A stretch of 64,000 nucleotides of DNA, taken from NCBI GenBank assembly GCA_016508695.1, contig VNKQ01000012.1, forward strand, positions 434,001 through 498,000, in the 5' to 3' direction. The stretch comes from Hyphodiscus hymeniophilus. Lineage: Eukaryota > Ascomycota > Leotiomycetes > Helotiales > Hyphodiscaceae. The notes beneath the pieces are model-generated. The model ran no database searches and was not told where the DNA came from. It saw nothing but the letters and a program-made list of their open reading frames with translations. The position numbers and the translations under genes were made by a program. Of this stretch, positions 44,836 to 56,973 are shown one piece after another (the first letter of the stretch is position 1; every line of letters begins with the position of its first letter).

Positions 44836-47800
44836 CGTGGTGCCGTGCGACAATTATAATTAAGTTGACGACGACGACGACGACGATGAGCGATACCAGA
44901 TCGCTGGAAGAGAAGGGGCTGTATTGTTCCCAAGTGATGTAAGTAGTGGTGGGATGGGCCGTGACGAAAATAAAAAAGACGCTCAGACGGTTTTGTTAGG
45001 GCCGATGCGAACTTTGCGGGTGTTATCGATAGGGAGGCAGGCAGTGTACGGGAGGGATGGGAAGGCTTCGTTGGGCGGGGTGGGCCAGAGACAGGCGGGA
45101 CCGGGAGGACCACGAGCCAGAGAAAGAGGGAGGTCGACCTTGACCAGAGAAACTTTGCTTCTTTCGGGCGCCGAAGACGAGGGAGATGATCTGTTGGAGT
45201 CGTGACTGTAGGATGAGACTATCTCTATCTCTTGTCGCTGTTTGTCTCGATCGCTGTCTCTGGAAGAGAGGGACAGAAATAGAGATAGACAGTTACAAAG
45301 CAACTTAGCCGGATGTGATGATGATCCCGAGTGAGAGGAAAGTGGAAAACCAGCGCAAAATTTGCTGTTTTGTTGATAGTGCTGCTGTGTTGTCCGTGGC
45401 AAAGGTTCAGCCTAATTGTCGCGAAGGGATGTTGGGTAGCAATGCCCTTAACCTTGTGGTGAGAGTGGAGAGGGGGACACGCCGCGATTTCGCATCGTTG
45501 TGACTCTTAGAAAGAGTCTCGATACCTGGATGCTGGAATTGAAGGTGAAGGTGGAGGTGGAAGGGAAAGTGGAATGAAGAAGATCGGATCAGATCAGATC
45601 AGTCAGAGGCTAGAAGTATGCGATATGATGCTGATGCAGATGGGGTGGATGGGTGGGTTAGATGGAAAGGGTGGGTGGGTAGGGTAGGTAGGTGAAGGTG
45701 TGGTGATTGAAGGTATCCGGATTAGAGAGAAGGGAAGTGAGTAGGTTGGGGATAGGGGATTTCAAGAGCTGCCGCCCCTCCCTCTCCCTCTCCTTCAAAC
45801 CCGATGGAATCAGTCACTTCAGTCACTTCAGTTACTCAGTCAGTCACACTGGCAACCGGTGCTGGTCGCTGGCTGATCCGATTTGATATGCTTCAAGCAG
45901 GCCACCCGCTTCCACAGAAACCCAGTGGTGATGATTGGAATGTTGCTGATGCAAAGCCAACAACGCTGTCGGTCTCATGGGGGCGACGGGCGAAGAAGCA
46001 GCCTCCACGATGCTCCTGTCTACGCCCGAGCCTTGGAGGAAAGCGAGGAAGGAAAAGACAAGAGACAATATGTTGCCCGATCTAGTAGGTCCTAAAACCC
46101 TAATATTCTATTTGGAATTAACTCTCACTCCTGTCCGTATCCATCTCCCTCCTTTCTTAAGCGGGGTTCTACAATCTGGAAGAAGAGAACAGTCGGCAAT
46201 CTTCATTCGTCCTCTCAGTCCACACCACCTTGCCCTGGTAATGCACGAAAAATCTCCTTCATTCTCCCATCAAACACCAAGCAGCCAACCATTCCTCAGC
46301 CACGGACGCCGTCTGCCATTCCACTCGTTGACCCAGCTTCGTCAGCTCCTAGCCGACCAAGTTAAAATATACCTCTGGTATTTTGATATTGGCCAGCTTA
46401 CTTCCCTATCTATTTTCGCAATGATGGTCCCGTGTTTCAAGGATATCGTCTAACCGTACATACTCCGTACAGCGACGTACCTCCATACTTCAAAGTATAG
46501 GGATGTTCTCCTATCCACTGGCAGCCAGACGCCGAACGACATCCGCTGCAAGTCATCGCCCTCACCGGCACCCAATAGCCAGAGGAAAGAACCGCAGCTT
46601 CACTCCATTCCCGTTTCAACAGCCCAGAAACCAAACTCTGAATCACACCCTCCCCCTGACTGGTAAGCAAGTTGGCGAGGGTGCTGGGAGCTTTGCAGCC
46701 GGGTGCGAGATCTGGTGGGATGAATGATTGATGGATGATTCACTTCAAAGGATTCGAGCTCGTCGTCCTGCGCCAATCACAACCACCTCAAAGAACTTGC
46801 ATATCATGCATTGTATGCAAGGCGCAGAAAAGTGCAGACTCCAGCAGACCAAACACACCAAGACAGCTATGGACCTCCCTAGTATATTGACCCCTCCATG
46901 TTGTCCTCGTCCACTCAGCAACGGACTACTTCAGCCTCTTTGTCAATTCGTTCACTTGCATTCTCTTGCAAAGTCCCAGGATTTCTGCACGATGTGACAC
47001 TTGTCCATCCCGTCTACTCCGTAGAGGTTTTCCTTTGATTCTTGTCACCCTTCGCAGAACCACTCATTGTAAGATCACCTGACTTGGCCGTTCGAGAGGC
47101 CTTTCAGAGTTCATACCTTTTCCCTGAAGCTCTTGGCCTCTGTCCACCAGTCCTGGAGCTTGCTGATGACGAGATCGAGTAGCTCCCGTCCGTGCTACTA
47201 ACGGGAATGCCATCCTTAGAAGAGATCGCACGCAACATTCTCTATCGTCCCCCGCTATCAGACCGAGTACATAGTCCCGCATTAGTCACGCACGAGGCTG
47301 ATATCCTTCCTTACCTTACATACCCCACTGTGGACACTATCCTCCCGCTTCAGTCACCTGATCCTCATTCCCTCAAGAGAACATGCCTCTACAATCCTTT
47401 GTTACAAAACCCTCGTTCCTTTCTTCGAAGCAACGCATGAATTTTCTGACTCGTCCAGGCAATCAAGCTGCACGGTATGTTCCCTCGCCGATCTCTATTG
47501 TAGAGATACAGTATGATATAACTCTCGTGATGACGCGGAGGAGTTGATGAATGACCGTCGACTCCCGCACACCCTCAGCCTCTTTCACCGCCATTTGGCC
47601 TCGGGTGCTTGTCGACGAACGCCACGCCCGCCACATATGCTCACCCCACCTCTTCGATCGCTTTTCCTAACCAGTACAACTAGTCAGTCCTCGATTTGTG
47701 TCTATCACGTCTAGATTTTTAATCTGGAAACCTGAAATTGCTCGCATGGCTGCTGTACTATCTTCCATATCACCGAATCTTCTAGCTCCATCTTCACGAT

Positions 47801-48658
47801 CTTACTATGATACATCGGCGAAGCCAATCGCATCTGGCCCTCGCTACTGCAAAGTGCCATCAACAGACCTTTAAGCTCCCATGGCTTCCCTTCCAAATAT
47901 GCTTCTTTCCCCAACGCATCATTGACTCTCGCACTCATTTCCCCACGCTCCCTAAGGTATGCCTCCCCTCGCCCATCATCTCCTCACTGACAGCACCATT
48001 GCTCCAAAACCCTTCCCCATCTCAAGTCCATCATACGCCGTCTTCCCATTACCGGCCCAAACCCAAGAACTGGCCCCCTTCCCGACCCTCGCTTCTTCCC
48101 GGAACTATCCGAATGAAGTCTGCTATCGCGTCAATTCGTGCGCACACGAGCACGCACATGACGATCGTTATTCCCCTTGAGTGCTTGCAGCTGTAGCTTG
48201 ATGTAAGCCATCTGGGCGCTATCTCTCGATGTGATAGGATAAGAGGACGAAGTGCCCTTCACGTGGTGTGCACATGATTGTTTGTTTTCTCACTTCTACT
48301 TCGAGGTATTTTGAGAGATGATCTTTTGAGAGCGAGAGGAGACATGAGACGAGGCAATTCTCTTAGAGGTGTGAATGGTTTTCTTGAAACGAAGATGGAG
48401 GCCGGGTTACATAAAGTGACTCGGTAGTGGCGATGATATCTTGCTGAATTACAGCACCGCGGATATCTCCATCATCATGTGAAATCTCGGTCCTCGATCC
48501 GACGTCGTGTCGAGCTATTCATGACGATTCGATATGTTTCTTTCCCAAGGGTAGCAGCCAGTATAAGATTCAAACTGTTCCCAAATCCCTGTTTCAACGA
48601 GATGCCGCTCATCCAAAGGTGGTCGCCCGACTGACCATCTAGGAATGAATGCGAGACT
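44836..48658. other. Long 3.8-kb intergenic region
   Basis: No gene supported. Contains a (GAC)n tract just upstream of the disordered protein start (about 44870-44890), a GATCA-rich short repeat near 45583-45605, G-rich purine tracts at 45540-45730, and a tandem CAGTCACTT-type repeat at 45809-45848. Many short open frames on both strands, none with a recognisable motif. The left part is presumably promoter and leader of the disordered protein gene. Confidence 0.45.
45809..45848. repeat. CAGTCACTT short tandem repeat
   Basis: TCAGTCACTTCAGTCACTTC followed by degenerate copies (AGTTACTCAGTCAGTCAC), unit about 9 bp. Minisatellite-like, in the long intergenic region. Confidence 0.6.
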
Positions 48659-51321
48659 TCAGAGCTCTGCAGCCCAAGTCCCCGTCATCGTAGCCCATAG
48701 GTCGAAGTACACCGGTGGATTGGGAGCCATGGTAGTATTCATATAAGCAGCACCACTCTCAGGCGTACTCCCATTCATGTAATCCCAACTTCCCCCGTAC
48801 GTCGAATCGTCTATCTGCATCTCTAGATTCTGATCGAAATAGACTGAGAGATTCGGGTCAAGCACTACGTAGCGAAGAAGTCAGTCATGTCTATTTGGGC
48901 GTGTCTCGAAAGCGAAACGAGGGTTAAAGTCCCGAGACGGAGAGTATACAATGAGAGGCAGTATACGACATCGAACGAAGTGTAACCGAAGTCGATATAG
49001 GGTGAGAGGTAATGAATAAACATATGCTTACTGGGACAATGGCCTCTTGCGGGCCCAACGGCTTTCCCCATTTCTACGATGAAGGACTTGGGTGCGATAG
49101 CTGCTACACGACGCTCGTAGGATTTCTTGACGCTGCTGAGGATGAGCTTGAAGACGTAGAAGACGTCTGGGTCTTTCGCTCTTTCAGAACTTGAGGTGGG
49201 GGTGTCGGTGGAGGATACGGCTTGGAAACGATAACATAACGCATCGAGACTGGGGATTTTGAATTAGTATTACATTTTTCAGCCAAACTTCATATCAGAT
49301 ATCATAGTCGTACAATGCCAGTAATTTTCCTAATTCTCATGTTTGTCGGCGAATGTGTCACGGGTATGTTTTCAAAAAGATCTCGTAACTCAAAACGTTA
49401 CAATCAATCTGGAAGAAGATGAAAAATTGGGGACACATACTACATAACAAGTGGGATGTTCGCGCGTGTTATCTCAGGCGTCCAATTTTGATTCGAAGCC
49501 ATGAGGAACGTAAGGCGGGAGAGAACGAGGATGGATTGCACGACGGCAGCCCATTGCACAGTACAGAATTTTGTGTATTCGATTTCGGGAATGGTGATTA
49601 AGTATTCAAAGAAACGCTTACAGGCGTCGAGGCAGGAAAAGAGGTGGGATTGGTTTGCGGGTGTGTCTGGGTCAGCCGATTTCAGGACGTCGCGATAAGG
49701 ACGGCGGAGGAAACCGAGTTCGTGACTGTAGATTGTTATATTGGCGAAGCGGTCAGCAAGGCCCACGAATGCTGTGTCTGATTAGCTATGGCTGAATGAG
49801 ACTTCGGATGTACGAACGAAGACTCTGGATTTCGGCTGATGTGGTTGTTCGCCATTCTTGTAGCTCGTTGAGAAACATTTGGATGTTCATCACTGTCAGA
49901 AGACAACCATCTTGCACTTCGTCTCCCGCCTGTGATCTTGACATTTGATGAACCTCGCCGATTCGCTCAGTGAGATGCTGGAGCTTAACCAGCGATGTAA
50001 TATCGTTAGACGTAAAATTGCCATCGGTTTCATGCTGAAGCAAAGCCTCCCCTCGGTCATTCATGAGGTTGCGGTAATGCAAATTGTTTGGTTTCTGGAA
50101 GCCCATCGACAATCTAGGAATATCAATCAGCTACGACCTGGCTTATTAGGCGATTGTTACCAACGAAGATGAGAGATAATAACATCCCAAATAAGCCCTC
50201 TTTGCAGGCGTGGTGAAAAGCGAGTTTTCGACCAACCCTTCACGCTTCATGGACGTGAAGACATTTGTATTTGGATACGCTTGATCGAGACCGAGGTCTA
50301 CGGCTATACTGATCGCAAGGTTCATATATATGAATGCCTGGTTGTTCTTTGGTTTTGAGTGCATCGGGTACCTTTTCTCATATCAGTATGTTGCATTTAA
50401 AGTGTTCGATTGATAATTACCACGCGATGTATATCAACATTCCTTGCAGGAAGTCAAGACTTTTCTGCCCTTCCACAATAACTTTTGAGCTCAATATCCG
50501 TCGAAACTCATGATCCAGCTGGTGATATAATTTAGGATCCCCAGATGAAGCGACAGTGAGAATCGCAAGGAGTAAGAATGGATGGGTTTTGGATAGTGAC
50601 GGAACTGTGGCTTCTAGCGGTATGTTTACAAATGGGAAGAAGGGTGCCTTGCTGCGAAAGGCGAGCAGGAGCTCCTCGGCTTGCTTTCGATCAATCTTGC
50701 GTTGCTCGATGAGTGGCGGCCGTATTCTAGGACGATCACGAGACTCGCCATCTTGTTGATCGTCCTCCTCATCGTCCACAAAGACATCTTTGTGATGGTG
50801 ATGTAGCTCTTCAACATCCGCTCCAGAGTCTGGAGCAGTGACAGTGGGGAGATTAATGGAAAACTCCGATTCAGCAGCTCGAGAGAGCTGGTCCAGAGCA
50901 GATTGTTGTCCTGACCGGCTAGTTTAAGATCAGCCGCGTCACCGAACACAGCAATCAAGCATTGACTATCACGTGGAATTTGCGAGATTATAGGCACTGC
51001 CAAAACCTTATGACTACATCTTCCGCACTGGTGGGACATAATACGGGGTTTAGCCTCAAGAATCTGCTCGGTCCACGAGTCCGAGAGATAACGTCTTGCA
51101 ACAAACGTATCTGCTGTTGTAGATCGAAGAACGCAGACTTACGATGGTCTAACTCTCATTGGTCGAGCCTTGGTTCGTACAATACATTGAGTTCCGTTGT
51201 GTTCGCATCTCTGACAGACCTTGTGCTCGTCCCGGAAGGAACAGCGGCTCTTGCTTGACCGGCAAGCCTCGCAAGCCTTCGCATTCCTCAATCGGGGGCT
51301 ATGCGTTCCATTTTCAGACAT
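48659..51321 (-). CDS. Zn2Cys6 transcription factor (TF2)
   Basis: Nuclear regulator, targets unknown. ATG at 51321 opens MSENGTHSPRLRNAKACEAC. The binuclear cluster is complete in the first exon: C-2-C-6-C-8-C-2-C-6-C (ACEACRSSKSRCSFRDEHKV then CQRCEHNGTQC). Several introns follow. Recognisable exon segments are YLSDSWTEQILEAKPRI near 51060, LIEQRKIDRKQAEELLLAFR near 50680, HPFLLLAILTVASSGD near 50560, MNLAISIAVDLGLDQAYPN near 50290 (typical fungal TF middle region) and KRAYLGCYYLSSSL near 50170. The C-terminal exon ends with DLWATMTGTWAAEL. I did not resolve every intron. The upstream gene on the same strand is the EEP-family protein, 387 bp away. Confidence 0.88.
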
Positions 51322-51708
51322 GCCGATCGTAGAGTGGCTGATTCCGAACGAATTGGCGTTGGGGAGGATGGATCTGAGCGTCGAATATTATGTTTGAATC
51401 GTCGGAAGTCGATTATGGAGAGATGTTTCCTATATCCGGCAGTGCTGACATGCCTGAAACGATCCACCATCGTGATCTGATTGGTTTCTCAACGCCACCG
51501 CAGACCTAACCTTGTCTGACCTGGATCACTGCTGCGAGCGAGAACATCAAGAACAGAAACTATCACAGTGGAAGACGCCTTAACAAGAAACATCGAACTT
51601 TTGGATTTCTAAGCTTGAGTCGCAAAGTTGGAGGTGATTCCGTGACTACCTTACGAATTCGAAGTCGAAGCGAGCTTCTTGTATGAGTTACCGAATGGAA
51701 ACTTCTGA
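51322..51708. other. TF2 promoter
   Basis: 387 bp between two tandem minus-strand genes; no gene seen. Confidence 0.5.
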
Positions 51709-52650
51709 CTATGTGGGCAATAATTGCAGGTCTGCAACGCAAGCTCGATGATCTGACGAGTAAACCCCATCATCAAATCTGTTCGGTAGAACAGCATATG
51801 TTCCATATTTGATGTTGTCCTTCTTCCTGGAAAAGATAAAATCAATTCGTTTCGGTTCAGACTCATGGTGGAAACCGGTGAAAGTCAACTCATTCCCATA
51901 CCGTTTGTGTGCAGTCACCAAGTCATGGACATCCGCCATACCCGAGTCTTTATTTGTGACAACGAGATAAGCCTCGTCATCGGGGGCACTGTTGAAATCA
52001 CCAGCAAGTAGAACAGCTTCCGCGCCTGCGAGTCCAGCCTCAACTTCGAGAACGCCCAATATCAATTTAGCACTCTCCTTTCTAGATTTCGCACCTTGGT
52101 CATCCAGGTGCGTGCTCACAACAATGACCAGCTTCCCTGATCCGCAGTGAATGAATTGCCCGATGGTGGCAATGCGAGTGCTGGAAGCATCCCATCCTTT
52201 GGAAGGAACACGCGGTGTCTCACTTAGCCAGCAGGTATCCCAGGACTTGAGTTTCCACACTGATGGGCGATAGAAAATGGGCGAATACTCTCCAGCCTCC
52301 TTTCCATCATCACGACCTACACCAATATATTCCCATTCACCACCAATATCTGCCGATTGGTTGAGTGCAGTTGAAATATCGACGAGTTGGTTGTGGAGAA
52401 CCTCCTGCAGGCAGATGAATGTTGCCGGAATGACTGAATTGAAGACCAACTCAGAGGACAGACGTGGGGCCCGAACTGGCCATCGCTCTTCGCCTTTGAA
52501 AGGAGCCCCTGTGGCGTATCGAATATTATGCGTCACAACTCGAATGTTGATGGGTGATGAAAGAGCCTCATGGGGAGCCTCATCAGCTGACCGAGAGGAC
52601 GTCCTCATCTCACCGGACTCTGGTTCTCTGGCAATCTGCTTCCGAGTCAT
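51709..52650 (-). CDS. Endonuclease/exonuclease/phosphatase (EEP) family protein
   Basis: Mg-dependent phosphodiesterase or phosphatase fold of the DNase I / sphingomyelinase / inositol-phosphatase superfamily. 313 residues from ATG 52650, one exon. Motifs in order: IRVVTHNIRYATG (the Asn ligand), FICLQEVLHNQL (metal-binding Glu), VSTHLDDQG (catalytic His), LLAGDFNSAPDDEA (Asp-x-Asn), RIDFIFSRK and SSDHRACVADL (final Asp-His). All key residues are intact. No signal peptide is visible from this ATG. The frame stays open upstream to about 52770 with non-ATG codons, so an upstream exon with another start cannot be excluded. The substrate cannot be read from sequence; fungal relatives of this length are often annotated only as EEP proteins. 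Confidence 0.9.
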   Translation of the reverse strand: MTRKQIAREPESGEMRTSSRSADEAPHEALSSPINIRVVTHNIRYATGAPFKGEERWPVRAPRLSSELVFNSVIPATFICLQEVLHNQLVDISTALNQSADIGGEWEYIGVGRDDGKEAGEYSPIFYRPSVWKLKSWDTCWLSETPRVPSKGWDASSTRIATIGQFIHCGSGKLVIVVSTHLDDQGAKSRKESAKLILGVLEVEAGLAGAEAVLLAGDFNSAPDDEAYLVVTNKDSGMADVHDLVTAHKRYGNELTFTGFHHESEPKRIDFIFSRKKDNIKYGTYAVLPNRFDDGVYSSDHRACVADLQLLPT

Positions 52651-53692
52651 TCTGTCTCGTACTGCCCGATGATCCAGAATGAAGGAACCTGAATAAGGCA
52701 ACGATGCGACTGGTTGAACGACTGAGACGTATAACGTCTCGGTGCCCTGACAGGCTGACAGAGGGTACAAGTACGGAATTGGATCTCAGGCACTAGAGCT
52801 TTAGAACCATCACAGTATCAACGCTCGACAGAGGTTGGTGCGGGAAGATTAATAATGGATACAGAGAAGGATGCTCTCCACAAGCTTGTGTTTATGTTTA
52901 TGTGGACGTTGGGAGTGATGATCAAAGTACGTGTAACCTTAGAGTTCAGGCAGGAACAAGCGTAGCGCGGGTTACTCTATTTCCGTCTCACCCACACCCA
53001 TTCACCAATCTCTCACCACCAACACCCTCACGTCTCTGCTGTGCCACCCTCTCTCACCATCAATACCACATTTTGGTGGCAGGATGACCTTCTCATGGTT
53101 CTAAATGTCCCATACGGGGAGGCACCCGGATTGTCCGGCTTATCGGTCACACCGTGGATGCGGCTGATGTGGCTCAATTGTGGTTGGAGTCACCGGATAG
53201 GCTCCTACAAGAAAAGCCCACGCTGCACCCCTCATCACGAGTGAACACAATCCGCGCGCTCTCCACGCCCTTACACAGCCCTGACAGTCACGCTTCAGAG
53301 CATCTTCTCATACAATCTCTCAGGAAGCCACATTTGCGTCCATTATCTCACTTAGCATGTCTTTCTTTGCACCATTTTCCGAGTCAAGAGCGAGTACGGG
53401 TGTCTTGATATGTATGATTCATCAGCGTTCACACCCTCACGGTGAGCGTGGCGCATACACAGCATGACTGTCGCCTCCATCAAGGCTTCAGCGTGACTAC
53501 TTATAGTGAACACAATTCTTCTACTTCGATTGTATTCTGCTTATTCATTTCAAATATATTGCTCACGCCTGCACTACCATACAGCTGATCAGGACTCAAT
53601 TCACTTCCTTTACAAAACGTTTAAAGACCGGCCGTGAGCCGGGTAGCCAATACACTCTCTTCAACACTCCAGGTGGAGGGAAATCCCGCGCG
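52651..53692. other. Intergenic, divergent promoters
   Basis: About 1 kb between the EEP gene (minus) and the acidic protein gene (plus). Short frames only. C-rich segments around 52980-53060. No gene supported. Confidence 0.5.
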
Positions 53693-54376
53693 ATGCCGTT
53701 CAACGAGCTCCATCGCCGCGACTCTTGGCCGCCAACTATCGTGCGTATTCGTGACGAGGAGGCAGCGGTAGAAGACACTTCCGCGATCGATGAGAACCCA
53801 TTTGCATTCTTCCTCACTTCCCCAGAAGAGATCGATGAAGAGGACCTTGTAGACCTGTCTGCAGGGATCGAGACCTCCTCGAAATCACCCCAGGTTCGCG
53901 AAGTCTCGCCCTCTGCTATACAAAGATCGCGTCCGCTACTCGAAGACGAGGACGATGATGAGTACGAAGAAGTTGAATACGGCTTGGCTATGCCGCTCAG
54001 CTTAAAGGAATTCTCTGTGAAACACAATGATGGACGAAAGTCACGACAAGAACAGAGGGTGGAGAATAAATTGGCTGGACTGGGTATTGCGATGCCTAAC
54101 TTCAGTGCCAAGAGAGGTCGGGCGGCTGTTAAATTGACACCTTCGAGAAGTGGACGGGGAAGAGGACAGACGAGGAGCTTGAGTGCGAGACGGCCACATG
54201 CATGGCGACTCCCAAGCCCGGACATTGGGACTATCAAAGAGGAACGTGAAAGTGATGACGGAGAGGATGACTTGAGTGTGCCAAAGCAAGAGAAGTGCGT
54301 GAGTGCACCGCCCTCACCGGAGGTCACCAAGAAGGAAGTAGTGAAGCCCAAGAAGAGAGTACATTGGGCATTTTGA
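53693..54376 (+). CDS. Small acidic disordered protein with C-terminal RVxW motif
   Basis: 227 residues, one exon, ATG at 53693 (MPFNELHRRDSWPPTIVRIR). Acidic clusters (EEIDEEDLVDL, EDEDDDEYEEVEYG) alternate with a predicted helix (SRQEQRVENKLAGLGIAMPN) and Arg/Gly/Ser stretches (SRSGRGRGQTRSLSARR). The protein ends PKKRVHWAF; K-R-V-H-W fits the RVxF/W docking motif for protein phosphatase 1, which in several regulators lies in just such basic, disordered tails. No domain recognised. An even longer frame exists on the opposite strand (53596-54420), but its codons mirror this gene's low-complexity sequence, and the plus frame has the better start and protein-like pattern. Function unknown. Confidence 0.68.
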   Translation: MPFNELHRRDSWPPTIVRIRDEEAAVEDTSAIDENPFAFFLTSPEEIDEEDLVDLSAGIETSSKSPQVREVSPSAIQRSRPLLEDEDDDEYEEVEYGLAMPLSLKEFSVKHNDGRKSRQEQRVENKLAGLGIAMPNFSAKRGRAAVKLTPSRSGRGRGQTRSLSARRPHAWRLPSPDIGTIKEERESDDGEDDLSVPKQEKCVSAPPSPEVTKKEVVKPKKRVHWAF

Positions 54377-55190
54377 GTCTTCAGGTCGGCGGATTCGGTC
54401 TGACAGATTGTCATTTGCACTGCTTGGAGTTATGGGCATATAGGTACGGTAGGGCGTAAGTGTTTCTTCGCATTGTTTCAGCATTAGCATGGTTGCTTGG
54501 TGTTTGCATTATTTTAGCATCATATGGCATCAGGCTCAGGCCTCAAATCAAGAAACTTTATCTGAATTCGGATTGCGAAGCATCTTGGGTGAATAGGACG
54601 TTTCGAGGCGCTTGAGCTTAATTGATTTTTCAGATGGGAGCTTTCAAGTTCGTGGTGAACTAAGATGCTAGCTTTCTTGCGAGGGATGATATCACAAGTT
54701 GTTCAACAGAGCCTTGGCAGCCCTGGATTTGTACCGCTTTGCTTATCTGGATTGTTTCAAACGAAGAGTTCCGGATCCCTTTTTGTGCCAGCGAATCTTC
54801 GGCGTTCGCTAAGCTTTGGTCAGTAAGGTACTCGGTCGATCACTTGCCAAATTGAACAACATTTTCAGGCACCTATACGAATATCTGTCCAGGAAAGGAG
54901 TAGAACAAGGTATCTGCTCAGTGACAAAGAAGATAGAAAGAAGACAGTAACTGGCTAAAAGCAGCCGTGTGCATATGCTTCGCCACACAGCAACATCGTA
55001 TTACAGTATTGTAGTGATGTCGATCGCTACCCCGCTGTTGGTTTCAGACTTGCCTGAAATCCAATGAAGCTGTCATTTTACACCTCTCTGCTTTTTAGGT
55101 GTTGATTGTTGCAAAAGTAATTGCACTTGACGGGCTTACCTTACGCTGCTACCATATCGAGAGTGCTGTGTTCTGCGTTTTTGTCTCACT
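54377..55190. other. Intergenic
   Basis: 814 bp between two plus-strand genes, no gene seen. The last ~100 bp, ending in a pyrimidine-rich leader (GTTTTTGTCTCACT), should be the promoter of the secreted protein gene. Confidence 0.5.
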
Positions 55191-56024
55191 ATGAAGATTA
55201 TCCTGTGTATCCTGGCCTCTAGTCTGGCAACGGCAGCCCTCACCAGATTTGAATCGCATCAATCAGTAGTCAACAATGAGGCATATCAGATCAGGGTTGG
55301 GTCTGGAATCGATCTAGACAAGGACGTCACCTTCTCACACCAGCCGCCATTTGATGACCTGGAAATAACAGCAGCCAATGCAACGCTCATCGACGTTAGT
55401 CCAATCCAGCGATTACAACTCATAAAGATCAAATCCACCTAAGCAACATTTTTGACTTCCCCATAACCACCAACTGACACCCCACAGTTTGACGACGTCG
55501 AGTTTGCGGAACCCTTCGTTCCGATAACCAAGTACTCGAACTTCACCCTCGGAGCCTTCAGTCTCATGAACGTCCCACTCGCCTATCAGAACAGAAGCCT
55601 AGCGCCAGAAGACATCAACTGCGCTCGATCAGCACCGAACGCACTGATGGGCTCGCGCTCTGACCCTTCAGTATGGCCACGGATCGGCCTTTCAAACGCG
55701 TTCTCCGGAGCAAGCGAGGCTGCTGGATCGGGAGCAGACTCTTTCAGGTTGCTCAGCCTCTCGGTGAAAGCTATTGGAGCGGTGCCGCAATATCTCAGTA
55801 TCGTTATTCAAGGCTGGGTGATTGAGAATGGACGGGCGGTCGATAGTGCGTGGTTGAGCCTTATTTTTTTGCAAGCGGGCCATCAGAACCCGGCGAATGT
55901 CGTTTTGAGCAAGTGGGCAATTTGGCAGAAGAATATAACAGTCTTCGAGATGTGGGCGCAGACGACGGAAGGGGAGGATTGGGCTTTTTGTGTTGATGAT
56001 TTGGTGGTTGAGTTTGTGAAGTGA
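55191..56024 (+). CDS. Small secreted protein of unknown function
   Basis: 246 residues after removal of one intron (55395-55487, with branch site AACTGAC), frame intact. ATG at 55191 starts signal peptide MKIILCILASSLATAALT. The junction gives ATLIDFDDVEFAEPFVPITKY. A D-F-D-D motif followed by a Y/N-rich loop is seen in a widespread family of fungal secreted proteins without assigned activity. Later, SFRLLSLSVKAIGAVPQYLS and a final WAFCVDDLVVEF repeat the beta-sandwich-like pattern of that family. Only two Cys remain in the mature protein (INCARS and FCVDD), so it is not a Cys-rich effector. Carbohydrate binding is a guess from fold pattern. Confidence 0.8.
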
Positions 56025-56973
56025 GCTGTGCGAGTTGGGAGGGTAATGTCATTAATTGGGATCTTCCAATTATTGAGCAAACTCAACTTGGAGATACAGA
56101 CTGGATTATGAACCGGTATCTTCGCAGCTCTAATTCTCTTTGAAGTCTCTGCTATGAGTGGAAATTCAATTACTCAGGTACTAACAACCTCTCCTGTCCT
56201 CTAGATCCTCGTAGACTGAAACATCTAACGACCCGATCCACAACGCCAACTCCCAAATTGAAAACATCCTTCACAATCCTTGAAACTCATCAACAAACTC
56301 GCAATAGACATGGCCATTCATGGCTTCCCTTCAGTGGTTGATTATAGTTTGTATCAACAATGCTCATCGTAGAGAATAGTCCGAGAATCAAGAGAGGACG
56401 CGTAGTTCAATACCGCTTCGCTTGTGCAGAAAGGGCGTTGAAGATGAGATGATATGTACATGTCACGAGGTCACGGTTTCGATTTCCATTCCGGACCACC
56501 ACGCTCCTTACGCGGATCGAGACTGAGTAACAAAACATGCCCCGTTCCTTAAGCGAAAATCTCCACTCGGCAGAAGTCTAGTTGTATCAGTGATGGTAGT
56601 GAGGGGAGAAATACGACATCTTCGTTAATGCTGCTCTGAGACAGGGGAAAGTTGACTGAACGCGTAGATCGAATAGCGAAGACGCTCGTGAGAGACTCCT
56701 TTTCATTCTAGATGCCTATAGATGATCTAGGCAACGAAAGATCGGGTACAGGACCTATGTATCAGATCCAAACAAAAGCCTACCGGATTTCCCAGAGGAA
56801 ATTCAAACATACATGCAGCAAGGGAATCTAGGTCCTTTTTCCCATTCCATTCCAACTCAAAACCTTGAACTCCTTATCAGGCCGAGATTTTGATTCACAA
56901 CCTTAGACCCGCACATGACACGATCATAAAGCAGAACTCGCTAGTCGCTTAAATAAAAAAAACATAGCACTCA
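56025..56973. other. Convergent intergenic region
   Basis: Between the secreted protein gene (plus) and sconB (minus). No gene seen; expected to contain both 3' ends. Confidence 0.5.

Noticed and set aside
53596..54420. 274-codon frame on the minus strand
   Set aside because: It lies antisense to the acidic protein gene. Its Ser-rich content mirrors the low-complexity codons of the plus frame, and the plus frame has a proper ATG, fitting length and a protein-like C-terminus.
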